From Phenylobacterium zucineum HLK1 (GTDB taxonomy: Bacteria > Pseudomonadota > Alphaproteobacteria > Caulobacterales > Caulobacteraceae), in NCBI RefSeq assembly GCF_000017265.1, contig NC_011144.1:558001-622000 (forward strand): 64,000 nt of DNA. The letters are read 5' to 3'. A model generated the notes under the pieces. That model did no database searches. It was not told the DNA's origin and saw only the letters and a program-made list of their open reading frames with translations. This document shows, one piece after another, positions 35,074 through 42,872 of this stretch (position 1 is its first letter; each line of letters starts with the position of its first letter). The position numbers were made by a program, and so were the translations under genes.

Positions 35074-36483
35074 ATGACCGCTCCCGTCCCCGCCGACGTG
35101 ATCTCGCGCCTCAAGGCCGTGCTCGGCGAGGGCGGCTGGAGCGAGGATCCCCAGCGCATCGCGCCGAAGCTGGTGGAGTGGCGCGACCGCTGGGTCGGCC
35201 AGACCCCGTTCCTGGCGCTGCCCAAGACGACGTTCGAGGTGGCGGCGGTGGTCGGCGTCTGCGGACAGGCCGGCCAGCCGATCACCATCCAGGGCGGCAA
35301 CACGGGGCTGGTCGGGGGACAGATCCCGCAGGGCGAGATCCTGCTCTCCACCGAACGGATGCGGGCGATCCGCGAGGTCTCGCCGCTGGACGACGTGATC
35401 ACCGCCGAGGCCGGCGTCACCGTGGCCGAGGTGCATGCGGCGGCGGCGGGCGTGCGCCGCCGCTTCCCGCTGGGGCTGGCCTCGGAGGGCTCGGCCACCG
35501 TGGGCGGCGTCGTTTCGACCAACGCCGGCGGCACCCAGGTGCTGCGCTATGGCTCGACGCGCAACCTGGTGCTGGGTCTGGAGGCCGTGCTGCCGAACGG
35601 CGAGGTCTGGAACGGCCTGAAGCACCTGCGCAAGGACAACACCGGCTACGACCTGAAGCAGCTCCTGATCGGCGCCGAGGGCACCCTGGGCGTGGTGACG
35701 GCGGCGGGCCTGAAGCTGGTCCCGGTGCTGGACTCCCGCGCGGTCGCCTTCCTGGGGATCGCTTCCCCCGAGGCGGCCATCGAGCTGCTGGCCCGGGCCA
35801 AGGACGCGGCCGGCGGCGCCGTCGAGGCGTTCGAGCTGATGGGCCGGCTCGGCATCGAGTTCGCGGTGAAGAACATCGCCGGCACGCGCGACCCGCTGGC
35901 CGGCGCCCATCCCTGGTACCTGCTGGCCGAGTTCGCCTCGGCCGAGGAAGGCTCGGCCGAGCGGGCCATGGAGCGGTTCCTGGCCGATGGCCTGGAGGCG
36001 GGCCTGATCGCCGACGCCGTGGTCGCCCAGACGCAGGCGCAGGCGCAGGCGCTTTGGGCGATCCGCGAGAACCAGTCGCCGGCCCAGAAGCCCGAGGGCG
36101 CGACGTGGAAGCACGACGTCTCGGTCCCGGTGAGCCAGGTCCCCGCCTTCCTGGCCAAGGCCGACGCGGCGATGCAGGCGTTCGCGCCGGGCTGCCGGAT
36201 CGCCGCCTTCGGCCATGTGGGCGACGGCAACATCCACTACGACGTGCTGCGGCCAGACAGCGGATCGGACGTCGAGCATTCGGCGAGGCGGGATGAAGGC
36301 TCGCGGATCGTCCACGATCTGGTGGCGAGCCTCGGCGGCTCGATCAGCGCCGAGCATGGCCTGGGAGCGATGAAGACGGCCGAAGCCGCGCGCTACAAGA
36401 GCCCGGTCGAGCTGGCGGCGCTGAAGGCCGTGCGGCAGGCGCTGGACCCGGGCCGGATCCTCAATCCGCGGGTTCTGTTCTAG
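35074..36483 (+). CDS. FAD-linked oxidase (GlcD / D-2-hydroxyglutarate dehydrogenase-like)
   Basis: The 469-residue enzyme belongs to the VAO/PCMH flavoprotein family. The FAD site is GQPITIQGGNTGLVGGQIPQGEILLSTERM, and VGGVVSTNAGGTQVLRYGSTRNLVLGLEAVLPNGEVW follows. The C-terminal domain shows AFGHVGDGNIHYDVLRP and ISAEHGLGAMK, typical of D-lactate, glycolate and D-2-hydroxyglutarate dehydrogenases. Overall length and absence of partner subunits favour the 2-hydroxyglutarate dehydrogenase-like group; the substrate is inferred. Confidence 0.88.
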   Translation: MTAPVPADVISRLKAVLGEGGWSEDPQRIAPKLVEWRDRWVGQTPFLALPKTTFEVAAVVGVCGQAGQPITIQGGNTGLVGGQIPQGEILLSTERMRAIREVSPLDDVITAEAGVTVAEVHAAAAGVRRRFPLGLASEGSATVGGVVSTNAGGTQVLRYGSTRNLVLGLEAVLPNGEVWNGLKHLRKDNTGYDLKQLLIGAEGTLGVVTAAGLKLVPVLDSRAVAFLGIASPEAAIELLARAKDAAGGAVEAFELMGRLGIEFAVKNIAGTRDPLAGAHPWYLLAEFASAEEGSAERAMERFLADGLEAGLIADAVVAQTQAQAQALWAIRENQSPAQKPEGATWKHDVSVPVSQVPAFLAKADAAMQAFAPGCRIAAFGHVGDGNIHYDVLRPDSGSDVEHSARRDEGSRIVHDLVASLGGSISAEHGLGAMKTAEAARYKSPVELAALKAVRQALDPGRILNPRVLF

Positions 36484-36525
36484 CGCTATTGGCCTTTTGC
36501 AGCGGTCCCGCTTATGAGGGCCGAA

Positions 36526-37326
36526 ATGCTGATCGTGCTCTCCCCGGCCAAGGCGCTGGACTTCGCCCAGCCGCCCGTGCAGGCGCCGCTCACCGCGCCG
36601 CAGATGACCGAGGACACGTCCGAACTCGCCAAGGTCGCCCGGAAGCTGACCGCCCGCGACCTATCGCGGCTGATGTCGCTGTCGGAGAGCCTCGCCAAGC
36701 TGAACCGCGAGCGGTTCCAGGCCTTCGACCCGGTCTCGGAAGAGGGGCTGCAGGCGGCCTTCGCCTTCAACGGCGACGTCTACCAGGGCCTGCGCGCCCG
36801 CGAGCTGGACCGCAAGGCCCTGGCCTGGGCCCAGGACCATGTGCGGATCCTCTCGGGCCTCTACGGCGTGCTGCGGCCGCTCGACGCCATCCAGCCCTAC
36901 CGCCTGGAGATGGGCGTGCGGCTGAAGACGAAGCGGGGCTCCACCCTCTACGACTTCTGGGGCGAGAAGGTCAGCCTCGCCCTGAACGAGGCCGCCCAGG
37001 GCCACAAGGACAGGACGCTCGTGAACTGCGCCAGCGGCGAGTATTTCGGCGCGGTCGACCGCCGGGCCCTGAAGCTGCCGGTGGTGAGCTGCCGGTTCCT
37101 GGAGGAAAAGGACGGCCAGGCGCGGATCATCTCGTTCTACGCCAAGCGCGCGCGGGGGCTGCTCGCCCGCTACGCCATCGACAATCGCATCGAGCGCGCC
37201 GCCGACCTGAAGGGGTTCGACGCCGCCGGCTACCGTTTCGCCCCGGAGCTTTCGACGGACGAGGAATTCACCTTCGCCCGGCCGCAGCCCCCGCCGCCCG
37301 CCGCCTCCCGGAACAAGGAAGACTGA
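36526..37326 (+). CDS. yaaA: Peroxide stress protein YaaA (DUF328)
   Basis: YaaA lowers free iron and protects DNA during peroxide stress in E. coli; its structure binds DNA. The 266-residue product begins MLIVLSPAKALDFAQP, matching the family N-terminus, which is why I use the ATG at 36526 rather than the ATG at 36514. FNGDVYQGLRAREL, ILSGLYGVLRPLDAIQPYRLEMG and LVNCASGEYFGAVD are conserved family blocks. The 3-hydroxybutyrate dehydrogenase gene begins 1 bp after its stop, so the two are likely co-transcribed. Confidence 0.93.
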   Translation: MLIVLSPAKALDFAQPPVQAPLTAPQMTEDTSELAKVARKLTARDLSRLMSLSESLAKLNRERFQAFDPVSEEGLQAAFAFNGDVYQGLRARELDRKALAWAQDHVRILSGLYGVLRPLDAIQPYRLEMGVRLKTKRGSTLYDFWGEKVSLALNEAAQGHKDRTLVNCASGEYFGAVDRRALKLPVVSCRFLEEKDGQARIISFYAKRARGLLARYAIDNRIERAADLKGFDAAGYRFAPELSTDEEFTFARPQPPPPAASRNKED

Positions 37327-37327
37327 C

Positions 37328-38125
37328 ATGGCCGTCGACTACAAACTCGAAGGCCACGTGGCCGTCGTCACCGGCTCCACCAGCGGCATCGGCCAGGCGC
37401 TGGCGACCGCCCTGGCGGAGCAAGGCGTGAACGTGGTCCTGAACGGCTTCGGCGACCCGCAGAAGATCGAGGCCGACCGCCAGGCGATCCAGGCCCGCAC
37501 CAACGCGGCGGTCCGCTACCACGGCGCCGACATGACCAAGCCGGCCGAGATCGCCGACATGATCGCCTTCGCGAAGGCCGAGTTCGGCCGGCTGGACATC
37601 CTGGTGAACAACGCCGGCGTCCAGCACGTGGCGCCCGTCGACGAGTTCCCGGACGAGAAGTGGGACCAGCTGATCGCGGTGATCCTGTCGTCCACCTTCC
37701 ATGCGACCAAGGCGGCCGTGCCGGTGATGAAGGCGCAAGGGCGCGGCCGGATCGTCAACATCGCCTCGGCCCACGGCCTCGTCGCCTCGGCGTTCAAGGC
37801 GCCCTACGTCGCCGCCAAGCACGGCGTGGTGGGGTTCACCAAGTCCTGCGCGGTCGAGCTGGCGCGCACCGGGATCACCGTCAACGCCATCTGTCCCGGC
37901 TATGTGAAGACGCCGCTCATCGAGAGCCAGATCGTCGACCAGGCGAAGGCCCGCGGCATCGCCCCCGAGCGGGTGGTGGAGGATGTCATCCTGGCGGCCC
38001 AGCCCAACAAGACGTTCGTCGAGTACGAGCACCTCGCGGGCCTGCTCCTGTACCTCGTTTCGGACCTCGGCGCCTCGGCGACCGGCGCGGCGATGACGGT
38101 GGACGGCGCCTGGACCGCAGCCTGA
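37328..38125 (+). CDS. 3-hydroxybutyrate dehydrogenase (SDR family)
   Basis: The 265-residue short-chain dehydrogenase shows the NAD site TGSTSGIGQALATALAEQG, NNAGVQHVAPVDEFPDEKW and the catalytic YVAAKHGVVGFTK (Tyr-x3-Lys), with NAICPGYVKTPLIESQI. LNGFGDPQKIEADR and the C-terminal TGAAMTVDGAWTAA are typical of D-3-hydroxybutyrate dehydrogenases, which interconvert 3-hydroxybutyrate and acetoacetate during use of stored PHB. It follows yaaA directly. Confidence 0.92.
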   Translation: MAVDYKLEGHVAVVTGSTSGIGQALATALAEQGVNVVLNGFGDPQKIEADRQAIQARTNAAVRYHGADMTKPAEIADMIAFAKAEFGRLDILVNNAGVQHVAPVDEFPDEKWDQLIAVILSSTFHATKAAVPVMKAQGRGRIVNIASAHGLVASAFKAPYVAAKHGVVGFTKSCAVELARTGITVNAICPGYVKTPLIESQIVDQAKARGIAPERVVEDVILAAQPNKTFVEYEHLAGLLLYLVSDLGASATGAAMTVDGAWTAA

Positions 38126-38164
38126 CCTCGCGTCACGGTTTTCAACGATAACCCAGGGCGCCAT

Positions 38165-38189
38165 GCTCCTCCCAAAGACCGGGAGGAGC
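38165..38189 (+). promoter_or_regulatory. Hairpin burying the ribosome site of the nitronate monooxygenase-like gene
   Basis: GCTCCTCCC (38165-38173) and GGGAGGAGC (38181-38189) form a perfect 9-bp stem with a 7-nt loop (AAAGACC). The 3' arm is itself the Shine-Dalgarno (GGAGG, 38182-38186), 5 nt before the ATG at 38192. If folded, it would block translation initiation. No T-tract follows, so it is not a standard terminator. Confidence 0.75.
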
Positions 38190-38191
38190 CG

Positions 38192-39175
38192 ATGACCCTG
38201 CACACCAAGCTCTGCGACCTGCTGGAGGTGAGGCATCCGATCATGCTCGCCGGCATGGGCGGGGTGTCCTACGCCGAGCTCGTGGCGGCGGTGTCCAACG
38301 CCGGCGGCTATGGCGTGCTGGGCATGGCCGGCCGCGGGCCGGACTTCATCCGCGACCAGATGCGGCAGGTCCGCAAGCTTACCGACAAGCCTTTCGGCGT
38401 GGACCTGCTGGCCGCCTCCCCGGAAAGCCTGACCGACTCGGTCGACGTGATCATAGAGGAGGGCGCCTCCAGCTTCGTCGCCGGCCTGGGCGTGCCGATG
38501 CCGATCCTCGAGAAGCTGAAGAACGCCGGCCTGAAGGTCATGGTGGTCTGCGGGGCCGTGAAGCACGCGGTGAAGGCCGAACAGGCCGGCTGCGATGCGG
38601 TGATCTGCCAGGGCGGCGAAGGCGGCGGTCACACCGGCCTCGTCGGCACCATGCCGCTGGTGGCCCAGGCGGTGGAGGCGGTGAAGATCCCGGTGGTGGC
38701 GGCCGGCGGCCTCTACGACGGCCGGGGCCTGGCGGCGGCGCTGTCGCTGGGCGCCGTCGGCGTCTGGATGGGCACGCGGTTCATCGCCTCGAAGGAGGCC
38801 CACGCCGGCGAGATGTACCGCCAGACCATCGTCGCGGCCTCGGACGAGGACACGGTGCGCACCCGCTGCTACTCGGGCAAGCCGATGCGGGTGAAGAAGA
38901 ACCCCTACGTCGAGGACTGGGAAAGCCGCCCGGCCGACATCCAGCCCTTCCCGATGCAGGCGATGATCTCGCACAACGCCGGCGTCATGGGCGGCATCGG
39001 CGGCCAGGTCGAGGGGCTGGACGCCGACAAGTCCTGCTTCGCCATGGGCCAGTCGGCGGGCGGCGTCCGCGACGTGCGTCCTGCGGGCGAGATCGTCGCG
39101 GCCATCATGGCCGAGGCCGAGGCGGCGATCGACCGGGTCGCGGCCCTGCGCGGCCGGGCCATGGCCCCCGCCTGA
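38192..39175 (+). CDS. Nitronate monooxygenase / 2-nitropropane dioxygenase-like flavoprotein
   Basis: The 327-residue TIM-barrel FMN enzyme starts MTLHTKLCDLLEVRHPIMLAGMGGVSYAELVAAVSNAGGYGVLG. It has the phosphate/substrate loop CQGGEGGGHTGLVGTMPLVAQAV and VVAAGGLYDGRGLAAALSLGAVGVWMGTRFIAS. Members oxidise alkyl nitronates or act as NAD(P)H-dependent flavin reductases and trans-enoyl reductases; the exact substrate is open. Its ribosome site lies in the 3' arm of a perfect hairpin. The YbjN-like gene converges 3 bp after its stop. Confidence 0.88.
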   Translation: MTLHTKLCDLLEVRHPIMLAGMGGVSYAELVAAVSNAGGYGVLGMAGRGPDFIRDQMRQVRKLTDKPFGVDLLAASPESLTDSVDVIIEEGASSFVAGLGVPMPILEKLKNAGLKVMVVCGAVKHAVKAEQAGCDAVICQGGEGGGHTGLVGTMPLVAQAVEAVKIPVVAAGGLYDGRGLAAALSLGAVGVWMGTRFIASKEAHAGEMYRQTIVAASDEDTVRTRCYSGKPMRVKKNPYVEDWESRPADIQPFPMQAMISHNAGVMGGIGGQVEGLDADKSCFAMGQSAGGVRDVRPAGEIVAAIMAEAEAAIDRVAALRGRAMAPA

Positions 39176-39178
39176 CGG

Positions 39179-39730
39179 TCAGGGCGCGACGGCGAGGTAG
39201 CCGGTCGGGTCCCGGACGAAGCCGGCCGCCTCGGTCAGGCAGCCTTGCCAGGCGGCCAGGTGCGTGCGGCCGCTGTCGCGCGTGTCGGACTTCATGATCA
39301 GCGTGGCGTAGGTCACGTGCGGCTTGCCGGCCTTGTCCTGGTAGATGCGGCACACGACCGAGGTCTGGTTGAAGCCGTTGATCTGGGCGAGCGTCGGCGC
39401 GCCCCCGCCCAGCAGGCCGTCGAACAGCATCGCCTGGCAGGCCCGGCCGCTCGCGTTGCAGCCGGCGAACTGGACCGAGAAGTTCGCCGCCGTCGAAGTG
39501 ACCGCGGCGAACACCGAGTCCGCCTCGCGCCGGTTGCCCGAGACGCTGGCGCCGGCGGCGGTCAGCAGGCCGAGCAGGCTCTGGGGGTTCGTCGGATCGT
39601 AGGCGCCCTCCGCCTGCGCCTTGGCCGGCGCGGCGGCCTTGGGGGCGGCCTTCTGAGGGGCCTTTTGGACGGGGGCGGCGGCGCCCAGGAGCAGGGCGGC
39701 GAGCAGCAGCGGCGCGGTTCGGATCAGCAT
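39179..39730 (-). CDS. Exported YbjN-like domain protein
   Basis: The 183-residue protein has a signal peptide (MLIRTAPLLLAALLLGAAAP), a Lys/Ala/Pro-rich spacer (residues 20-42) and a domain with DPTNPQSLLGLLTAAGASV, SVQFAGCNASGRACQAMLF, LAQINGFNQTSVVCRIYQDKAGKPHVTYATLI. The GC...C...LF..........INxxN pattern is that of the YbjN domain, whose role in bacteria is uncertain. Three or four cysteines could form disulfides in the periplasm. It converges on the nitronate monooxygenase gene. Confidence 0.7.
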   Translation of the reverse strand: MLIRTAPLLLAALLLGAAAPVQKAPQKAAPKAAAPAKAQAEGAYDPTNPQSLLGLLTAAGASVSGNRREADSVFAAVTSTAANFSVQFAGCNASGRACQAMLFDGLLGGGAPTLAQINGFNQTSVVCRIYQDKAGKPHVTYATLIMKSDTRDSGRTHLAAWQGCLTEAAGFVRDPTGYLAVAP

Positions 39731-39863
39731 GGCGGAGCGCTAACAGAGCCACGACTTTGGCGCGAGCGTGGCGCGCGGTTTCGGCCGGAGCGTGTCCGGT
39801 TTCCGTGGCGTGAGCCCTCGGCCCCCGATAAGCTTCGCCGGAGTGATCGGGAGGGAACGGGCC

Positions 39864-40829
39864 ATGGAGCTCGCAGTCGCAGGCGTCTTTCTGTTCCTGG
39901 CGGTGGTGGTGGCGTTCAACGCCATCAAGATCGTGCCGCAGGGGCGCGAGTACACGGTGGAGCGGTTCGGCCGCTACACCCGCACGCTGAAGCCGGGGAT
40001 CAGCTTCCTGACGCCGTTCGTCGAGGGCGTGGGCCGGCGGGTGAACATGATGGAGCAGGTGCTGGACGTGCCGCGCCAGGAGGTGATCACCAAGGACAAC
40101 GCCGCGGTGCAGGTGGACGGCATCGTGTTCATCCAGGTTATGGACGCGGCGGCCGCCGCCTACCGGGTGGACAACCTGAACTACGCCATCCAGCAGCTGG
40201 CCATGACCAACCTGCGGACGGTGGTGGGCTCGATGGAGCTGGACGAGGTGCTGTCGCAGCGCGACGCGATCAACACCCGCCTGCTCAACGTGATCGACGA
40301 GGCCACCGGCCCCTGGGGCGTGAAGGCCGCGCGGATCGAGATCAAGGACCTGCAGCCGCCGCCGGACATCACCGCGGCCATGGCCCGCCAGATGAAGGCC
40401 GAGCGCGAGCGCCGCGCCGTCATCACCGAGGCCGACGGCGAGAAGTCGGCCGCAATCGCCCGCGCCGAGGGCGCCAAGCAGGCCGCCATCCTCGAGGCCG
40501 AGGGCCGGCGCGAGGCCGCCTTCCGCGACGCCGAGGCGCGCGAGCGGGAGGCCGAGGCCGAGGCCAAGGCGACCGAGCTCGTTTCGACCGCCATCGCCCG
40601 CGGCGACGTGAACGCCATCAACTACTTCGTCGCCCAGAAGTACGTGGAGGCCTTCGCCCAGCTGGCCAACAGCCCGCAGCAGAAGACGGTGATCGTCCCG
40701 GCCGAGATGACCGCCCTCGTGGGCTCGGTGGGCGGGATCGGCGAGCTGGTGAAGGCGATCGGCGCCGAGCCGCCGCCACGGCCTGCGGCGCGAAGCCGCG
40801 GGGCCGCCGTCCCGCCGACGGGAGCCTGA
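39864..40829 (+). CDS. SPFH/band 7 (stomatin-like, QmcA-type) membrane protein
   Basis: The 321-residue protein has one N-terminal membrane helix (residues 1-20), a band 7 domain (KIVPQGREYTVERFGRYTRTLKPGISFLTPFVEGVGRRVNMMEQVLDVPRQEVITKDNA) and a long alanine/glutamate-rich coiled coil (about 195-260). Stomatin-like proteins form membrane rings that organise microdomains and guard proteases. GGGAGGGAA precedes the ATG at 39864. The NfeD gene follows 3 bp later, a standard pairing in which NfeD acts with the SPFH protein. Confidence 0.93.
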   Translation: MELAVAGVFLFLAVVVAFNAIKIVPQGREYTVERFGRYTRTLKPGISFLTPFVEGVGRRVNMMEQVLDVPRQEVITKDNAAVQVDGIVFIQVMDAAAAAYRVDNLNYAIQQLAMTNLRTVVGSMELDEVLSQRDAINTRLLNVIDEATGPWGVKAARIEIKDLQPPPDITAAMARQMKAERERRAVITEADGEKSAAIARAEGAKQAAILEAEGRREAAFRDAEAREREAEAEAKATELVSTAIARGDVNAINYFVAQKYVEAFAQLANSPQQKTVIVPAEMTALVGSVGGIGELVKAIGAEPPPRPAARSRGAAVPPTGA

Positions 40830-40832
40830 CCC

Positions 40833-41300
40833 ATGCAGCTGCTCGGCGACATCTATGCGGCCCAGCCGTTCTGGATCTGGGTGGCCCTGGCCGCCGGCCT
40901 GCTGGCGATCGAGATCATGACCGGCACCGGCTGGCTGCTCTGGGCGGCGGCCTCGGCCGGGGCGGTGGCGATCGCCACGGCCATCGGCGACCTGTCCTTC
41001 GCCATGGCGCTGCTGGTCTTCGCCGCGCTCACCATCGCCTCGTCCCTGCTGGCCCGGCGCTACCTGCCCCGGTCTGTGATGGCCGCCGGCGGCGACATCA
41101 ACGACAACGTCGACCGCCTCGTGGGCCGGCGCGGCTCGGCGGTCCACGCGTTCAAGGGGGGCGCGGGCCGCGTGTTCATCGACGGCAAGGAATGGCCCGC
41201 CGAACTCGAGGACGGCGAGCGTCTGGAGGCCGGGGCCAGCGTCGAGGTGGTGGGGGTCACGGGCGTGCATCTGCGGGTCCGGCGGGCCGGGCAGGCGTAA
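40833..41300 (+). CDS. NfeD family membrane protein
   Basis: The 155-residue protein has three to four helices (WIWVALAAGLLAIEIMTGTGWLLWAAASAGAVAIATAIG, LSFAMALLVFAALTIASSLLA) followed by a C-terminal OB-fold (LVGRRGSAVHAFKGGAGRVFIDGKEWPAELEDGERLEAGASVEVVGVTGVHLRVRR). This is the short NfeD1b-type form without a protease domain. It is paired with the upstream SPFH gene and probably acts with it at the inner membrane. Confidence 0.92.
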   Translation: MQLLGDIYAAQPFWIWVALAAGLLAIEIMTGTGWLLWAAASAGAVAIATAIGDLSFAMALLVFAALTIASSLLARRYLPRSVMAAGGDINDNVDRLVGRRGSAVHAFKGGAGRVFIDGKEWPAELEDGERLEAGASVEVVGVTGVHLRVRRAGQA

Positions 41301-41426
41301 CGCCGGTCGCCGATCGGGCGGCCGAACGGCCGGGCCGGCGCCCCGTCGCCGCTCGGATGCGGCCACACTTGCGCCGTCGTTCCGGGCCAACTTGACCCCG
41401 AGGGGCAGGCGGCGCTTATGTGCGCG

Positions 41427-41456
41427 CCAAACAAAATCACCCCAAACGAAATCACC
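41427..41456 (+). repeat. 15-bp tandem repeat in the leader of the cysteine-repeat protein gene
   Basis: CCAAACAAAATCACC (41427-41441) is followed directly by CCAAACGAAATCACC (41442-41456), 14 of 15 identical. The A/C-rich pair is out of keeping with the surrounding GC-rich DNA and ends just before AGGAG (41458-41462). It probably keeps the leader unstructured. Confidence 0.85.
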
Positions 41457-41470
41457 CAGGAGAAGCACAG

Positions 41471-42787
41471 GTGAAGACGCCCAAGGCGATCGGGCTTGCA
41501 GCGGCGCTCGCGGCGCTGGTGATGGTTCCGGCCGCGGCCATCTCGCAAGGCAAGAAGGCCGCCGACATCCCCGCCGCCGCCCGCAAGAGCGGCATGGCCG
41601 AAGCCCCCGCGCTGGTCCAGGCCGCAGGCCTCGGCTGCCAGGTCTCCGACGCCCGCAAGATCGGCGAGGACAAGAAGTCCAAGACCGCCTACTACGAGGT
41701 CGCCTGCGGCGCCGGCGCCATGGGCTATGTGCTCCAGGCTCCGGCCGAAGGCGCGCCCACCGTGTTCAGCTGCATCGAGGCCAACACGCCGCCCGAGCCG
41801 GGCAAGCCGGCCGCCGCGCCGTGCCTGCTGCCCGAGAACTCGGACCCGAAGGCCGTGCTCGGCCCGATGATGCAGAAGGCCGGCGTGCAGTGCCTGCCGC
41901 AGGAAGCCCGCGGCATCGGCCAGACCAAGACCAACACCTACGTCGAAGTCGCCTGCCAGAGCGGCGAGGGCTACATCCTGATGGCCAGCGCGCCGTTCGA
42001 TGCGGCCAAGCCGGCTCAGCCGCAGAACTGCCTGCTGTACGACGACGCCGAGACCAACATTAAGTGCATCCTGACGGACAAGGCCTCGCGCCTGGCCGTG
42101 GTGGACAAGTACGCGGCCGCCGCCAACAACGGCTGCGCCGTGAAGGACCGCCGCTTCGTCGGCGCGTCGAAGGACAACTCGACCTTCTACGAAGCCTCCT
42201 GCCAGGACGGCAAAGGCTACATCTACAAGATCGGCGTCGACGGCCAGCTGGCCGAGACCTACGACTGCGCCAAGGCCAGCCAGATCCTCGGCGGCTGCCA
42301 GCTGACCGACGCCCGCCAGGCGGAGACCGAGCAGGCCGCGCTCTACACGCGCCTGACCAAGGCCGCCGGCGGAAACTGCGAAGTCGAGCGCTACGCCCTG
42401 TTCCCGCCCCGTCCGGGCGAGGAAGTCGTGGAGCTGGTCTGCAAGGACGGCACGGGCGCCATCGGCATGTTCAAGGCCTCGGGCCAGGGCAGCCAGGTGC
42501 TGGACTGCGGCCGTGCGCCGATCGCCGGCTACAAGTGCAGCCTGACCAACGACCCGGCCTACGGCAGCCTCACGGCCGACCTGAAGAAGTTCAACTACAA
42601 CTCCTGCCAGGTCTCGAACTCGCGGGTGATCGGCAAGAGCGCCAAGGACACCACGTTCGTGGAAGTCGCCTGCGCCGACGGCCTGAAGGGCTACGTGCTG
42701 GAGTACCAGTCGGCTCCGAAGATCAACGCTGTGGGCGCCACCGGCTGCGCCTTCGCCGGCAACTGCACGCTGCCCGGCAACAAGTGA
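41471..42787 (+). CDS. Exported protein of five four-cysteine repeats, function unknown
   Basis: I do not recognise this 438-residue protein. A signal peptide (MKTPKAIGLAAALAALVMVPAAAISQG) precedes five repeats of about 70-85 residues. Each runs roughly as C-x-V-x(2)-R-x-I-G..., Y-x-E-V-A-C-x(2)-G-x-G-Y, then two more cysteines: for example GCQVSDARKIG with YYEVACGAGAMGY, CLPQEARGIG with YVEVACQSGEGY, CQVSNSRVIG with FVEVACADGLKGY. I count 20 cysteines, four per repeat, implying two disulfides in each. Translation starts at GTG 41471 with AGGAG before it; an in-frame GTG at 41420 is less likely. A strong terminator follows, so it is monocistronic. Confidence 0.75.
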   Translation: MKTPKAIGLAAALAALVMVPAAAISQGKKAADIPAAARKSGMAEAPALVQAAGLGCQVSDARKIGEDKKSKTAYYEVACGAGAMGYVLQAPAEGAPTVFSCIEANTPPEPGKPAAAPCLLPENSDPKAVLGPMMQKAGVQCLPQEARGIGQTKTNTYVEVACQSGEGYILMASAPFDAAKPAQPQNCLLYDDAETNIKCILTDKASRLAVVDKYAAAANNGCAVKDRRFVGASKDNSTFYEASCQDGKGYIYKIGVDGQLAETYDCAKASQILGGCQLTDARQAETEQAALYTRLTKAAGGNCEVERYALFPPRPGEEVVELVCKDGTGAIGMFKASGQGSQVLDCGRAPIAGYKCSLTNDPAYGSLTADLKKFNYNSCQVSNSRVIGKSAKDTTFVEVACADGLKGYVLEYQSAPKINAVGATGCAFAGNCTLPGNK

Positions 42788-42811
42788 TCGGCCGGCAAGG
42801 CTGAAAAGACG

Positions 42812-42842
42812 AAGGCCCGCGGAGCGATCCGCGGGCCTTTTT
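42812..42842. terminator. Strong intrinsic terminator after the cysteine-repeat gene
   Basis: AAGGCCCGCGGA (42812-42823) and TCCGCGGGCCTT (42828-42839) form a 12-bp stem with a GCGA loop and a T-run (42838-42842). It serves the plus-strand gene, and the stem also lies at the 3' end of the convergent ThDP enzyme. Its core and loop match the terminator at 9285-9320. Confidence 0.9.
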
Positions 42843-42872
42843 CCTTGGGCCGTTCTCCTGCCGGACAGGAGG

